Of a DNA stretch of 64,000 bases, positions 8,925-17,619 are shown in pieces (position 1 is the stretch's first letter; each line of letters starts with the position of its first letter). Both the position numbers and the translations under genes were made by a program. The notes beneath the pieces are model-generated. The model worked only from the letters and a program-made list of their open reading frames with translations, had not been told where the DNA came from and made no database searches. The stretch is from Bradyrhizobium sp. Ghvi (lineage in GTDB: Bacteria; Pseudomonadota; Alphaproteobacteria; Rhizobiales; Xanthobacteraceae), in assembly GCF_900115265.1 (NCBI RefSeq), contig NZ_FOVU01000003.1, forward strand, positions 310,001 through 374,000. Reading direction: 5' to 3'.

Positions 8925-9185
8925 CTACGGATGATTCAGCATGTATTCGCCAAGATCGCGCTGGCGGCGATCCGAGCGGGCGGTTGCCGCGCTGCGCTGG
9001 ACGTCGCGGTCCTTGCGGCAGGCCACGTATTCCGGTGAACCCTGCGCATAGCCGCGGCCCTGGCACACCGCGTCGTCGTCGTCACCGCCCATCGCGGTCG
9101 GCGTCTGGTAACGCGCCGAGCAGGCAGACAGGGCGATGGCGAGCAGGACGGCTGCAAGCAGGCGCGGCGCGGTGGCGAGTGGCAT
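8925..9185 (-). CDS. Small lipoprotein, 86 residues
   Basis: An 86-residue protein with a lipoprotein signal: basic start, hydrophobic core LLAAVLLAIA and lipobox LSACS, so Cys22 is the predicted lipidation site. The mature part carries a DDDD run, two further cysteines (AVCQGRG and VACRKD) that could form a disulfide, and an Arg/Asp-rich C-terminus ending EYMLNHP. An AGGGGACC ribosome site precedes ATG 9185. No named family recognised; probably a periplasm-facing membrane-anchored protein. Confidence 0.8.
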   Translation of the reverse strand: MPLATAPRLLAAVLLAIALSACSARYQTPTAMGGDDDDAVCQGRGYAQGSPEYVACRKDRDVQRSAATARSDRRQRDLGEYMLNHP

Positions 9186-9249
9186 ACGAGGTCCCCTGTT
9201 GGTCGGACCTGTTTAGCCCGGAATGCGGAGAATGTAAGTCTGCAACACC

Positions 9250-9331
9250 GTCATTCCGGGATGGTGCGCAAGCACCAGACCCGGAATCTCGAGATGCCGG
9301 GTTCGGTCCTGGTGGACCGCCCCGGGATGAC
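9250..9331. repeat. Palindromic repeat, GTCATTCCGGG type, copy 1
   Basis: Begins GTCATTCCGGG (9250-9260) and ends CCCGGGATGAC (9321-9331), nearly the reverse complement, with an internal palindrome around CCGGAATCTCGAGATGCCGG. A close relative stands at 19827-19907. It lies between two minus-strand genes, just downstream of the acyl-CoA synthetase stop region. Confidence 0.8.
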
Positions 9332-9339
9332 GCTAAGCC

Positions 9340-11250
9340 TCACACCCTCCCCTTCAGCGCATCCCCGATCTCGTCCAGCACCTTGGGGTCCTCGATCGTG
9401 GCCGGCATCGACCAGGCTTCGCCATCGGCGATCTTCTTGATGGTGCCGCGCAGGATCTTGCCCGAGCGTGTCTTGGGCAGCCGGCCGACGGTGATGGCGA
9501 GCTTGAAGGCGGCCACGGGGCCGAGCTTGTCGCGCACCAGCGCGATGATCTCCTTCTCGATCTCGGCAGGCGCCCGCTTCACGCCGGCCTTCAGCACCAG
9601 AAAGCCGCAGGGCACCTCGCCCTTGATCGCGTCCTTGACGCCAAGCACGGCGCACTCGGCGACATCTGGATGCGAGGCCAGGATTTCCTCCATGCCGCCG
9701 GTGGACAGACGATGACCGGCGACGTTGATGATGTCGTCGGTGCGGCCCATGACGAAGACATAACCGTCCTCGTCCTTGTAGCCGGCGTCCGAGGTCTTGT
9801 AGTAGCCGGGAAATTCGCTGAGATAGGCTTCCCTGAAGCGGTCGTCCTGATTCCACAGCGTCGGCAGGCAGCCCGGCGGCATCGGCAGTTTGATCACGAT
9901 CGAGCCCATCGTGTTCGCAGGCACCGCCTTCGCAGCCTCGTCCACCACATCGACCTGATAGCCCGGCATCGGCACCGTCGGCGAGCCATGCTTGACCGGC
10001 AGCAAGCCCAAACCCACGGGATTGCCGGCAATGCACCAACCGGTCTCGGTCTGCCACCAATGGTCGATGACCGGCACTTTCAGTTGCTGCTCCGCCCACT
10101 CCACCGTCGGCGGGTCGGCGCGCTCGCCGGCGAGGAACAGCGTGCGGAATCCCGACAGGTCGTACTGCCGAATGAAATTTCCTTGCGGATCCTCTTTGCG
10201 GATGGCGCGGAATGCGGTCGGCGCGGTGAACAGCGCGACCGCCTTGTGCTCGGAGATCACGCGCCAGAACGCGCCGGCATCGGGCGTGCCGACCGGCTTG
10301 CCTTCATACATGATCGTGGTCGCGCCATGCAGCAGGGGGCCGTAGACGATATAGCTGTGGCCGACCACCCAACCGATGTCGGAGCCGCACCACCAGACCT
10401 CGCCCGGCTTGACGCCATAGAGGTTGAACATCGACCATTTCACCGCAACCAGATGCCCGCCATTGTCGCGCACGACACCTTTGGGAATGCCCGTGGTGCC
10501 CGACGTGTAGAGGATGTAGAGCGGATCGGTCGCGGCGACCGGGGCACAAGGCGCCTTCTTGCCCTCGTTGATCGCCTTGCGGCGCAGGCTTGCCCAGTCA
10601 TAGTCGCGCTTTGCCGTGAGATCGCAGACGAGCTGCGGACGCTGCAATATGATGCAGGCCCTGGGCTTGGCAGATGCAAGCTTGATCGCCTCGTCGAGCA
10701 GCGGCTTGTACTGCACGATACGGCCGGGCTCGATGCCGCAGCTTGCCGAGAGAATGAGCTTCGGATGCGCGTCGTCGATGCGGGTCGCGAGCTCCTTGGC
10801 GGCAAAGCCGCCGAACACCACGGAATGCACGGCACCGATACGCGCGCAGGCGAGCATCGCGACCACCGCCTCCGGCACCATCGGCATATAGAGGATCACG
10901 CGGTCGCCCTTGGCGACGCCGAAATCCTGCATGATGGCGCCGAGCGCCTGCACCTCGGCCAATAGCTCGGCATAGGTGAATTTGGCGACCGAGCCCGCCA
11001 GCGGCGAGTCATGGATCAGCGCCACCTGATCGGCGCGGCCGCGTTCGACATGGCGGTCGAGCGCGTTGTAACAGGTGTTGACGACACCCCCGGCGAACCA
11101 GCGCCCGTAGACGCCCTGCGCGGGATCGAAGATCTTCTTGGGGGGCTCGATCCAGTCGATCTCTTTCGCCGCCTCGGCCCAGAAGCCTTCGGGATCGGCC
11201 AGCGAGCGCGCGTGGACCTCGTGATAACGACTTTTGCCCTGAACGTTCAT
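9340..11250 (-). CDS. prpE: Propionyl-CoA synthetase
   Basis: A 636-residue acyl-CoA synthetase of the acetyl/propionyl class. A3 motif YTSGTTGIPKGVV, A5 region WWQTETGW, the DIGWVVGHSYIVYGPLLHG block, and the C-terminal lysine in TRSGKILRGTIKKI that is a known acetylation target in this family. PrpE activates propionate (and acetate less well) to the CoA ester. MNVQGKSRYHEVH at 11250 is the chosen start, preceded by GGGAG; a longer frame upstream lacks a ribosome site. It stands alone, with no 2-methylcitrate or methylmalonyl genes nearby. An acetyl-CoA synthetase role cannot be fully excluded. Confidence 0.88.
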   Translation of the reverse strand: MNVQGKSRYHEVHARSLADPEGFWAEAAKEIDWIEPPKKIFDPAQGVYGRWFAGGVVNTCYNALDRHVERGRADQVALIHDSPLAGSVAKFTYAELLAEVQALGAIMQDFGVAKGDRVILYMPMVPEAVVAMLACARIGAVHSVVFGGFAAKELATRIDDAHPKLILSASCGIEPGRIVQYKPLLDEAIKLASAKPRACIILQRPQLVCDLTAKRDYDWASLRRKAINEGKKAPCAPVAATDPLYILYTSGTTGIPKGVVRDNGGHLVAVKWSMFNLYGVKPGEVWWCGSDIGWVVGHSYIVYGPLLHGATTIMYEGKPVGTPDAGAFWRVISEHKAVALFTAPTAFRAIRKEDPQGNFIRQYDLSGFRTLFLAGERADPPTVEWAEQQLKVPVIDHWWQTETGWCIAGNPVGLGLLPVKHGSPTVPMPGYQVDVVDEAAKAVPANTMGSIVIKLPMPPGCLPTLWNQDDRFREAYLSEFPGYYKTSDAGYKDEDGYVFVMGRTDDIINVAGHRLSTGGMEEILASHPDVAECAVLGVKDAIKGEVPCGFLVLKAGVKRAPAEIEKEIIALVRDKLGPVAAFKLAITVGRLPKTRSGKILRGTIKKIADGEAWSMPATIEDPKVLDEIGDALKGRV

Positions 11251-11469
11251 TCCGGCGCTCCCGTTCCCTTTATTGGCCTCATCCTGAACCTTGCGGCAGG
11301 ACCGGCGTCCCGCCATGACTCGGATCAAGTTCGGCCTTGTTTGAGAGCTATTTTCCCGGGAACGCGCCGCGGTTCAAGCTGAAAAGGATAGGCTTTTTGG
11401 AGGAGGCACGGGTGCACGGGTGGCGAGCCCCCCTCGCCCTGCCTGCGGCGAAAGACGAAGAACCTAGCC

Positions 11470-12849
11470 CTACATCGCGTTCAAACGCTGCAAGCGGTCC
11501 TGCATGACCTTTTTCAGGTCATATCCGGGGCGGCGGAAGCTGGCGTCGCGGGTGGCGAGGAACTCGTGCTGGGATTTGCGCAGGCCGGCCGCCGAGCGAG
11601 CGCTCATCGATTTCAGCACGCGCTCATAGGTCTCGGCGATCTGGCGATCGAGCGCGCCCAATTGCGGATCGGCGCAGATCACTTTCTCGACCTCGCGCTT
11701 GGCATCCGCGCAATCGAATGACGGTCCGTTGCCCGAATTCGCGGCCAGCGGCTGCGGCGATTCGGCGCCGAACTTTGCGATCTCCGCGATCATGGTGCGA
11801 CGGCCGTTCGCGGCGTTCTCGTTGCCGGGGTCGAGCCGCAGCGCGGTCTCGTAGTCGGCCAGCGCCTTCTTGCGCTCGCCCATCTTGGAATAAAGCACGG
11901 CGCGGTTGTTATAGGTTTTCGCAAAATTGGGATCAAGCTTCAGCGCGGCCTCGTAATCGCTGAGCGCAGCACCGAACTCGCCCTTGAACTGGTAGGAATC
12001 GCCGCGGTTGGTGAAGAAGTTCGGCAGCGGTGCCAACCGTAACGCCTGATCGTAATCGACGATCGCCTTGTCGTAATCCTTCATCGCGGCGTAGGAGAGC
12101 CCGCGATTGTCGTAATATTCCGGCACTTTTGGATCGAGCCTGATCGCCTCGCTGTCGTCGTCAATGGATTTTTCGAGCTGACCGAGCTTCTTGTACGCAG
12201 CGCCGCGATTGGTGTAGCTGCGCGCCCGGTTGGGATCCAGCCGCAAGGCCTCGCTGAGATCGGCGATCGCCTTCTCGTTGTCGCCGCGGAGATAGTAGGT
12301 CGCGCCGCGATCGGACCAGGCCTGCGCATCATCCGGCTTCAGCTTGATGGCCAGGTCGTAATCGGCGATCGCGCGGTCGAGCCGGCGCTGATTGGTGTAG
12401 GCGACGCCGCGCAGTTCATAGGCTTCGGCGTCCTGCGGATCGAGCTCGATGGCCTTGCTGAGATCGGAGGTGGCGCGGTTGAGATCTCCGCCCGCCTGCC
12501 GCAACAGATCGCCACGCAATCGCCAGGCACGCGCGTTCTTGCCGTCGAGTGCGATGGCGCGGTCGATGTCCCGCAGCGCTTGCGTGAGCCCGCCTGATGT
12601 CCGCGCATTCGCGTCGGCCCGAACCAGCAGCGCTGCAACGCGATCGGAATTCGGATTCGAGGTCTGGTCGATGATGGCGGTGCACGCCGTGATGATCTCC
12701 GCCGGGGCGGCCTTGCTGCCCGTCACACAGTCGGCGGCGGCCGATGCCGGAACGGCAAGGACAAGACTGATCGCGGCTGCGAGGATGAAAGTGCGCAGCG
12801 GGACGTTTGCGAACAGGAATATCTGCGCGGAAAAGCGCGTGCCGCACAT
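11470..12849 (-). CDS. Secreted TPR protein with C-terminal LprI/DUF1311-like domain
   Basis: A 459-residue protein with a signal peptide (hydrophobic FILAAAISLVLAVPASA, cleavage near AAADC) and about eight TPR repeats, seen in the recurring pattern AIxLDPxNxxAYxNRGxAY across residues 60-350. The last 80 residues form a cysteine-containing module (FDCADAKREVEKVICADPQ...) ending DLKKVMQDRLQRLNAM, resembling DUF1311/LprI, a family with lysozyme-inhibitor members. ATG 12849 is chosen because the signal peptide must be included; its ribosome site is weak. A shorter paralog sits 98 bases upstream on the same strand, so this is a tandem duplication. Periplasmic location is predicted; the partner is unknown. 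Confidence 0.85.
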   Translation of the reverse strand: MCGTRFSAQIFLFANVPLRTFILAAAISLVLAVPASAAADCVTGSKAAPAEIITACTAIIDQTSNPNSDRVAALLVRADANARTSGGLTQALRDIDRAIALDGKNARAWRLRGDLLRQAGGDLNRATSDLSKAIELDPQDAEAYELRGVAYTNQRRLDRAIADYDLAIKLKPDDAQAWSDRGATYYLRGDNEKAIADLSEALRLDPNRARSYTNRGAAYKKLGQLEKSIDDDSEAIRLDPKVPEYYDNRGLSYAAMKDYDKAIVDYDQALRLAPLPNFFTNRGDSYQFKGEFGAALSDYEAALKLDPNFAKTYNNRAVLYSKMGERKKALADYETALRLDPGNENAANGRRTMIAEIAKFGAESPQPLAANSGNGPSFDCADAKREVEKVICADPQLGALDRQIAETYERVLKSMSARSAAGLRKSQHEFLATRDASFRRPGYDLKKVMQDRLQRLNAM

Positions 12850-12947
12850 GAGGAAGGCTCCGTGACATCGGGTTTCCCGGTTGTCGCGGCGGGCAAGAGA
12901 TGGGTTCAAAATGCGGCAGCTCTCGGCGTCATGAGGCCGATAGACCG

Positions 12948-13712
12948 TCAATATCCGTCAACCCCGTTCAGGCGCTGCAGCCGCTCCTGCATCGCTTTCT
13001 TCAAGTCGTATCCCGGCCGGCCAAACCCGGCATTGCGGCGGGCGACAAAATCATCCTGCTCGCGCTGGAGTTTCCTGGCCTCGCCTGCATCGCGCGCCTC
13101 GCGGACCACCCGCGCATTGGCTGCATAAATCTCGCGGTCGAGGTCGGCGAGCTCGCGGTTTGCGCAGATCGCCTTCTCGACGGGGCGGCGCGCGCCCGCG
13201 CAATTGAAGCTGGGCTTGCCGGCAACCGCCATCTGCGCACCGATCCGCTCGATCTCGCGCGCCATCGCTCTGTGATTGGCCTTGGCCTTTTCGTGATTCG
13301 GATCGATCTTCAGCGCCGCGCCGAAATCCTGCACGGCTTTCGGCTTATCACCCTTCTTCAAGTAGAGCTCGCCGCGCGCATTGAAGACGTCGGCAAGCGT
13401 GGGATCGAGCAGCAGCGCACGGCTGTCGTCGGCGATGGCCCGGTCGAACTGATCGTGGCGCGCCAGCAGCGCGCCGCGCGCGACCAGCGCCTTGATCAGG
13501 TCGGGCTTTGCAGTCTTCTCGTTGTCGATGACGGCCGCGCAGGCCGGGCCCGCTTTGTCCATGTCGTCGGTCGTGGCAGCAGCGAGGCATGCGGCGACGT
13601 CGACCTGCACGACGGCAGCAGGCTCGCCGCCGGTCGCACCTCGCGCCAGGCCGGTCCATAGTGCAGAGAGCATCAGAACGGCTAACAATCGAATGAGTTT
13701 CTGAAAACGCAT
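12948..13712 (-). CDS. Secreted TPR protein with LprI/DUF1311-like domain, shorter paralog
   Basis: A 254-residue paralog of the neighbouring protein. Signal peptide MRFQKLIRLLAVLMLSALW..., then two or three TPR units (AIADDSRALLLDPTLADVFNARGELY, AVQDFGAALKIDPNHEKAKAN), then the same cysteine module (FNCAGARRPVEKAICANREL) ending GRPGYDLKKAMQERLQRLNG. The shared ending RPGYDLKK(V/A)MQ(D/E)RLQRLN shows common descent, with loss or gain of TPR units explaining the size difference. ATG 13712 is preferred as it opens a clean signal peptide; a start at 13757 or 13760 would add a hydrophilic leader. It is divergent from the antiporter gene. Confidence 0.82.
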   Translation of the reverse strand: MRFQKLIRLLAVLMLSALWTGLARGATGGEPAAVVQVDVAACLAAATTDDMDKAGPACAAVIDNEKTAKPDLIKALVARGALLARHDQFDRAIADDSRALLLDPTLADVFNARGELYLKKGDKPKAVQDFGAALKIDPNHEKAKANHRAMAREIERIGAQMAVAGKPSFNCAGARRPVEKAICANRELADLDREIYAANARVVREARDAGEARKLQREQDDFVARRNAGFGRPGYDLKKAMQERLQRLNGVDGY

Positions 13713-13815
13713 GCTCGTTGCAATCGGAAGGCCTTGCTTTCTGGGTACACTATCCATCATACGGCCCGGATTGGTGCTAGCTTGTCGCGCCGTTCACATC
13801 GGTTCGGGGACCAAT

Positions 13816-15360
13816 TTGTCGACATTCGAATGGATCATCGTGCTCCTACTCGGCGCCGTTGCATTATCGGCGCTGGCGCGGCGGATCAAGGTCCCCTACC
13901 CGACCTTTCTCGCCATCGGCGGCGCACTGATCGCCTTCGTGCCTGATAGCCCGACCTGGGCGCTGCAGCCGGACCTGGCGCTGGCCCTCTTTGTCGCGCC
14001 TGTCCTGCTCGATGCCGCCTTCGACACCTCGCTGCGGGACTTGCGCAACAACTGGGTTCCGGTCTCCACCCTGGTCGTCGCCGCGGTTGGCCTGACCACG
14101 GCGGGCGTCGCCTATGTCGCGCACCGCCTGATGCCCGACATGCCCTGGGCCGCCGCCGTGGCTCTGGGCGCGATCGTGGCGCCACCGGACGCAGCAGCCG
14201 CAGTCGCGATCCTGAGCCAGGTGAAGCTGCCCTACCGCATGGTGAAGGTGCTGGAGGGCGAGAGCCTGCTCAATGACGCGACCGCCCTCCTGATCTATCG
14301 GATCGCAGTCGGCGCTGTCGTCACCGAGCATCTGACGTGGGGCCAGGTTGCGCCGATCATGGCGCTGGCTCTCGTCGGCAGCGTCATCGCCGGTTTTCTT
14401 GCAGGGCGCATCATTCCCCTGTTCATTGAACGGGTGAAGGAGGCACCGAGCGCGATCATCGTGCAGTTCGCCACCACCTTCCTGGTCTGGATCGCCGCCG
14501 AGCATCTCGGCCTTTCCGGCATTCTCACCATCGTCGTCTATGCCATGACGATGGCGCGCGGAGCGGGGATGCGCATGCCGGCGCGGCTGCGGGTGCCGTC
14601 CTATGCCGTGTGGGAGACGACCGTGTTCGTGCTCAACGTGCTCGCCTTCATGCTGATCGGCATGCAGATACGCCCGATCTGGACTCGGCTGGAAACGGAC
14701 CTGCGCTGGGAATATTGCGTGGCCGCCGCCTGGATCCTGCTCACGGTGGTGCTGGTGCGGCTGCTCTGGGTGACGTTCTATCGCACAACGTTACGCGTGC
14801 TGATTTCGCAAGGGATCTATCATCCGAAAGATCCCAACGCCGCCGCCTCTCCCAAGGGCGGCCTCATCATCTCCTGGTGCGGCATGCGCGGCCTCGTCAC
14901 GCTCGCCACCGCCTTCGCGCTGCCGGAGAATTTTCCCTATCGCGACTTCATCGTCTTCATCGCCTTTGCGGTGGTGCTGGGATCGCTGATCATCCAGGGC
15001 CTGACGCTGCGGCCGCTGATTCTGGCCTTTGGACTCAAGGACGACGATCCCGTCGGTATCGAGGTGGCGCGCGCACGCACCATCGCCTATCGCGCCGCGC
15101 TCGATGCGATCGAGGACGATCCCTCGGAGGAGGCCGAAATCCTGCGCCTCGAATACCGCGCCATCCTGATGCAGGCCGACGACGATCCGCACGGCGGGAT
15201 CGTCAACGGTGAGCTGCCCGCCGATCCCCTGCGCCGCCGCGCCATCGATGCCGCGCGCAAGTCGATCTTCGAGCTCCGCGCGACCGAAGTGATCGGCGAT
15301 GACGCGTTCCACCGGCTCGAGGAGGAGCTGGATCGCGCCGAGCTGAGTGCGGGGGGCTGA
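13816..15360 (+). CDS. Na+/H+ antiporter, CPA1 (NhaP/YjcE) family
   Basis: A 514-residue inner-membrane antiporter with about 12 hydrophobic segments and a hydrophilic C-terminal tail of roughly 90 residues. The ion-binding region shows GAIVAPPDAAAAVAILSQV and the family signature LEGESLLNDATALL with the essential Asn-Asp pair. I favour a TTG start at 13816 (L-STFEWIIVLLLGAVALSALA), preceded by GGTTCGGGGA, because it places the first membrane helix at the N-terminus; upstream in-frame codons add a segment without family features. The acidic tail (IEDDPSEEAEILR) may be regulatory. Na+ versus K+ specificity is not decidable here. Confidence 0.88.
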   Translation: MSTFEWIIVLLLGAVALSALARRIKVPYPTFLAIGGALIAFVPDSPTWALQPDLALALFVAPVLLDAAFDTSLRDLRNNWVPVSTLVVAAVGLTTAGVAYVAHRLMPDMPWAAAVALGAIVAPPDAAAAVAILSQVKLPYRMVKVLEGESLLNDATALLIYRIAVGAVVTEHLTWGQVAPIMALALVGSVIAGFLAGRIIPLFIERVKEAPSAIIVQFATTFLVWIAAEHLGLSGILTIVVYAMTMARGAGMRMPARLRVPSYAVWETTVFVLNVLAFMLIGMQIRPIWTRLETDLRWEYCVAAAWILLTVVLVRLLWVTFYRTTLRVLISQGIYHPKDPNAAASPKGGLIISWCGMRGLVTLATAFALPENFPYRDFIVFIAFAVVLGSLIIQGLTLRPLILAFGLKDDDPVGIEVARARTIAYRAALDAIEDDPSEEAEILRLEYRAILMQADDDPHGGIVNGELPADPLRRRAIDAARKSIFELRATEVIGDDAFHRLEEELDRAELSAGG

Positions 15361-15445
15361 GCCCTTCTCGCCCCACCTGCCTTTGCGCGTCAGGCCGGGA
15401 GATCGGCGCATTGAACCAAATGCGGCCTGTCCAGACTCATCCCAG

Positions 15446-16216
15446 ATGACGACCTTGATCGACGACCGTCGTGTACGCGCGCGTGATGCGTCGCCTGCAC
15501 GGTATTTTTATTTCCACATGGCGCTCGCCTGTGCGGCCACTGCGTTTCTAGGCTTCGCACCGACCTATTTTGTGCCGCTCGCCCACCGGACGTTCTCCGG
15601 GAGCCCGGTGATTCATTTTCACGGTCTGCTGTTCTTCACCTGGTCTGTCTATTTCGTGGTCCAGACCTGGCTCGCGGCCTCGGGCCGCGTGATCAATCAC
15701 CGGTCGTTCGGCGTCGTCGGGGTCTCGCTCGCGACCGCGATGACGATCTTCGGCTTCCTGGCATCCGTGCATGTGATGAAACATTCCGCGGAGCTCGGGC
15801 AGCGCGAGGCCGGCATCGGCTTCGCGATCGTGCCGATGAGCGGGATCGCATTCTTCGCCGTCGTGTTCGTGCTTGCGATCATGAACACGCGCAAACCCGA
15901 GATTCACAAACGCCAGATGCTACTCGCGGCAGTCTCGATCCTCGATGCCGCGATCGCGCGCTGGTTCCTGACTTTCCTCGCACCTCCCGGACCGCCCGGC
16001 CCGCCTCCGGTGCCGGTGACGATCGCGCCGGCCGTGGTTGCCTCGCTCCTGCTTGTCGTCGCCATGGTGCGCGACTGGCGTAACGAGGGCCGCGTCCATC
16101 CGGTCTACATCTGCGGCACACTCGCGCTGCTGACGCTGAAGGTGTTGAACTGGCCGATCAGTGAAAGCGCGGCGTGGCACGCGTTCGCCGGCGGAATTCT
16201 GGCGCTGGCGCAGTAG
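15446..16216 (+). CDS. Multi-pass membrane protein, hypothetical
   Basis: A 256-residue protein with six or seven hydrophobic segments starting near residue 19 (YFYFHMALACAATAFLGFAPTYF). Histidines recur at membrane edges: HFHGLLFFTWSVYFVVQTWLA, NHRSFG, HKRQMLLAAVS and a final WHAFAGG, an arrangement reminiscent of haem-binding or DUF2306-like membrane proteins, though I cannot assign it. A Pro-rich loop (APPGPPGPPPVPV) lies between helices. ATG 15446 (MTTLIDDRRVRARD) has no strong ribosome site. It follows the antiporter by 85 bases. Confidence 0.72.
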   Translation: MTTLIDDRRVRARDASPARYFYFHMALACAATAFLGFAPTYFVPLAHRTFSGSPVIHFHGLLFFTWSVYFVVQTWLAASGRVINHRSFGVVGVSLATAMTIFGFLASVHVMKHSAELGQREAGIGFAIVPMSGIAFFAVVFVLAIMNTRKPEIHKRQMLLAAVSILDAAIARWFLTFLAPPGPPGPPPVPVTIAPAVVASLLLVVAMVRDWRNEGRVHPVYICGTLALLTLKVLNWPISESAAWHAFAGGILALAQ

Positions 16217-16242
16217 GCCGGGACGGAAACATCCCTTCAAAT

Positions 16243-16400
16243 CCGTTACCCTGAGGTGGCCGCTTCTTCAGCGGCCCTCGAAGGGCGACGGCCCGGTTGC
16301 ATCTCTGCCGTTTATCCCTCGAGGCTCTCGGCGTGATGCTCCGCATCGCGTCCCTTCGCACCTCCAGCGACAACGGCTTCGCCGTTGCGCGGGATGACGG
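16243..16400. repeat. Intergenic repeat-like segment with several hairpins
   Basis: The 200 bases between convergent genes hold stacked inverted repeats: GGCCGCT-TCTTC-AGCGGCC at about 16257-16275 and CAACGGC-TTC-GCCGTTG at about 16371-16387, with CCCTCGAAGGG and CCTCGAGG palindromes between. The overall look (CCCTGAGG ... GGGATGACGG) is that of dispersed rhizobial palindromic elements. No coding potential seen. Confidence 0.45.
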
Positions 16401-16416
16401 AGCTAACTGGGTTGAA

Positions 16417-17223
16417 TCAGGCCCCCGCCTTGCACGTGATTCCGCCGTCGACCACGAGCTCAATCCCCGTCACATATTTCGACTCGTCCGACGCCAGGAA
16501 CAGTGCGGCGTTGGCGACATCGAAGGCATCGCCCATGTGGCCCATCGGCACCTGCGCGTCGCGGGCACGCCACATCGCCTCGACATCGCCCTTGGCGTAG
16601 CTGTTGGCAAGGCCGGCGGAATGCTCGACCATCGGCGTCTTCATCAGGCCGGGCAGGATCGCATTCACCCGCACGTGATGGCGTGCGAACTCAATCGCGG
16701 TGGTGCGCGTCATCTGGTTCATGGCAGCCTTCGACGTGCCGTAGGTGACGTAGGAGATGCCCATGTGGCGGATCGAAGCGATCGAGGAGATGTTGATGAT
16801 CGAGCCGCCGCCCTGCTTCACCATCACCGGGATCACGTGCTTCATGGCGAAATAGGCGCTCTTGAGGTTGACGCTGAAGACGCGATCCCAGCTCTCCTCG
16901 GTGACCTCGACCACGCTGCCCATCTCGGCAATGCCAACATTATTGTCGAGCACGTCGATCCGGCCATAGGCCTTGAGGCACGCGGCGACCATTGCCTCGA
17001 TCTCGGCAGGTCGCGACACGTCAGCCGTGAATGCGGTCGCTTTGCCACCCTCGCCGGCGATGATCTTGGCGGTCTCCTCGGCCGCCGCACCGTTGCGATC
17101 GATGCAAAACACTTGCGCGCCCTCGCGCGCGAAGGTCACCGCTGTCGCCTTGCCGTTGCCCCAGCCGGGCCCGATCGAGCCGGCGCCCACCACCATCGCA
17201 ACCTTGCCCTTGAGGCGGTCCAT
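16417..17223 (-). CDS. SDR family NAD(P)-dependent oxidoreductase
   Basis: A 268-residue classical short-chain dehydrogenase. Cofactor site VVGAGSIGPGWGNGKA is an atypical, longer form of TGxxxGxG; the active site has NNVGIAE, Ser in INISSIAS and the YGTSK catalytic Tyr-Lys pair, with the LPGLMKTPMV loop after it. CID in VFCIDRN at the end of beta-2 favours NAD. ATG 17223 is 8 bases after GGGAG. It is 12 bases downstream of the DUF1850 gene on the same strand and so probably shares the TRAP transporter transcript; it could oxidise the imported substrate. Substrate unknown. Confidence 0.87.
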   Translation of the reverse strand: MDRLKGKVAMVVGAGSIGPGWGNGKATAVTFAREGAQVFCIDRNGAAAEETAKIIAGEGGKATAFTADVSRPAEIEAMVAACLKAYGRIDVLDNNVGIAEMGSVVEVTEESWDRVFSVNLKSAYFAMKHVIPVMVKQGGGSIINISSIASIRHMGISYVTYGTSKAAMNQMTRTTAIEFARHHVRVNAILPGLMKTPMVEHSAGLANSYAKGDVEAMWRARDAQVPMGHMGDAFDVANAALFLASDESKYVTGIELVVDGGITCKAGA

Positions 17224-17235
17224 CACGTGTCTCCC

Positions 17236-17619
17236 TTATTTCTGCCGTTCGTCGCAGATGCTCATCGTTGTGACGTTAGCACCGATGGGATGGCCGACGA
17301 TCTCCGAAAGCGTCCGGCAGGTCCCGTCATGGCATAGCCGCCATTCCCCTGCCGCGCCTGAATTGCCGAGCACGACCTGCGGCATCGGCGCGCGCTTCGG
17401 CTGCCATTGAAACCAGCCATCGACCAGCCGCGCCTCCGGCGGCGGCTCCATGCCGGGCCCGGTGCCCTTGACCCGGGCCTGCACCAGTTCGAGACCCGCG
17501 GGCGTGACGCGCCAATCTTCCTGCCAGTCGACCTTGGCGATCGAATGCGTCCACACCAACGTGAACGCGGACAGCGCCAGCGCCTTCACGCTGCCGGCTG
17601 TTGCGAAGCAGAGGCTCAC
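17236..17619 (-). CDS. DUF1850 domain protein of the TAXI-TRAP system
   Basis: A 127-residue protein with a hydrophobic N-terminus (VKALALSAFTLVWTHSI), then HSIAKVDWQEDWRV and a beta-rich region, matching DUF1850, a family found next to TAXI-type TRAP transporters. It starts at GTG 17619, overlapping the permease stop by four bases (GTGA), so the genes are coupled. Two cysteines in RLCHDGTCRTL may form a disulfide, consistent with a periplasmic position. The exact role in transport is unknown. Confidence 0.85.
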   Translation of the reverse strand: MSLCFATAGSVKALALSAFTLVWTHSIAKVDWQEDWRVTPAGLELVQARVKGTGPGMEPPPEARLVDGWFQWQPKRAPMPQVVLGNSGAAGEWRLCHDGTCRTLSEIVGHPIGANVTTMSICDERQK

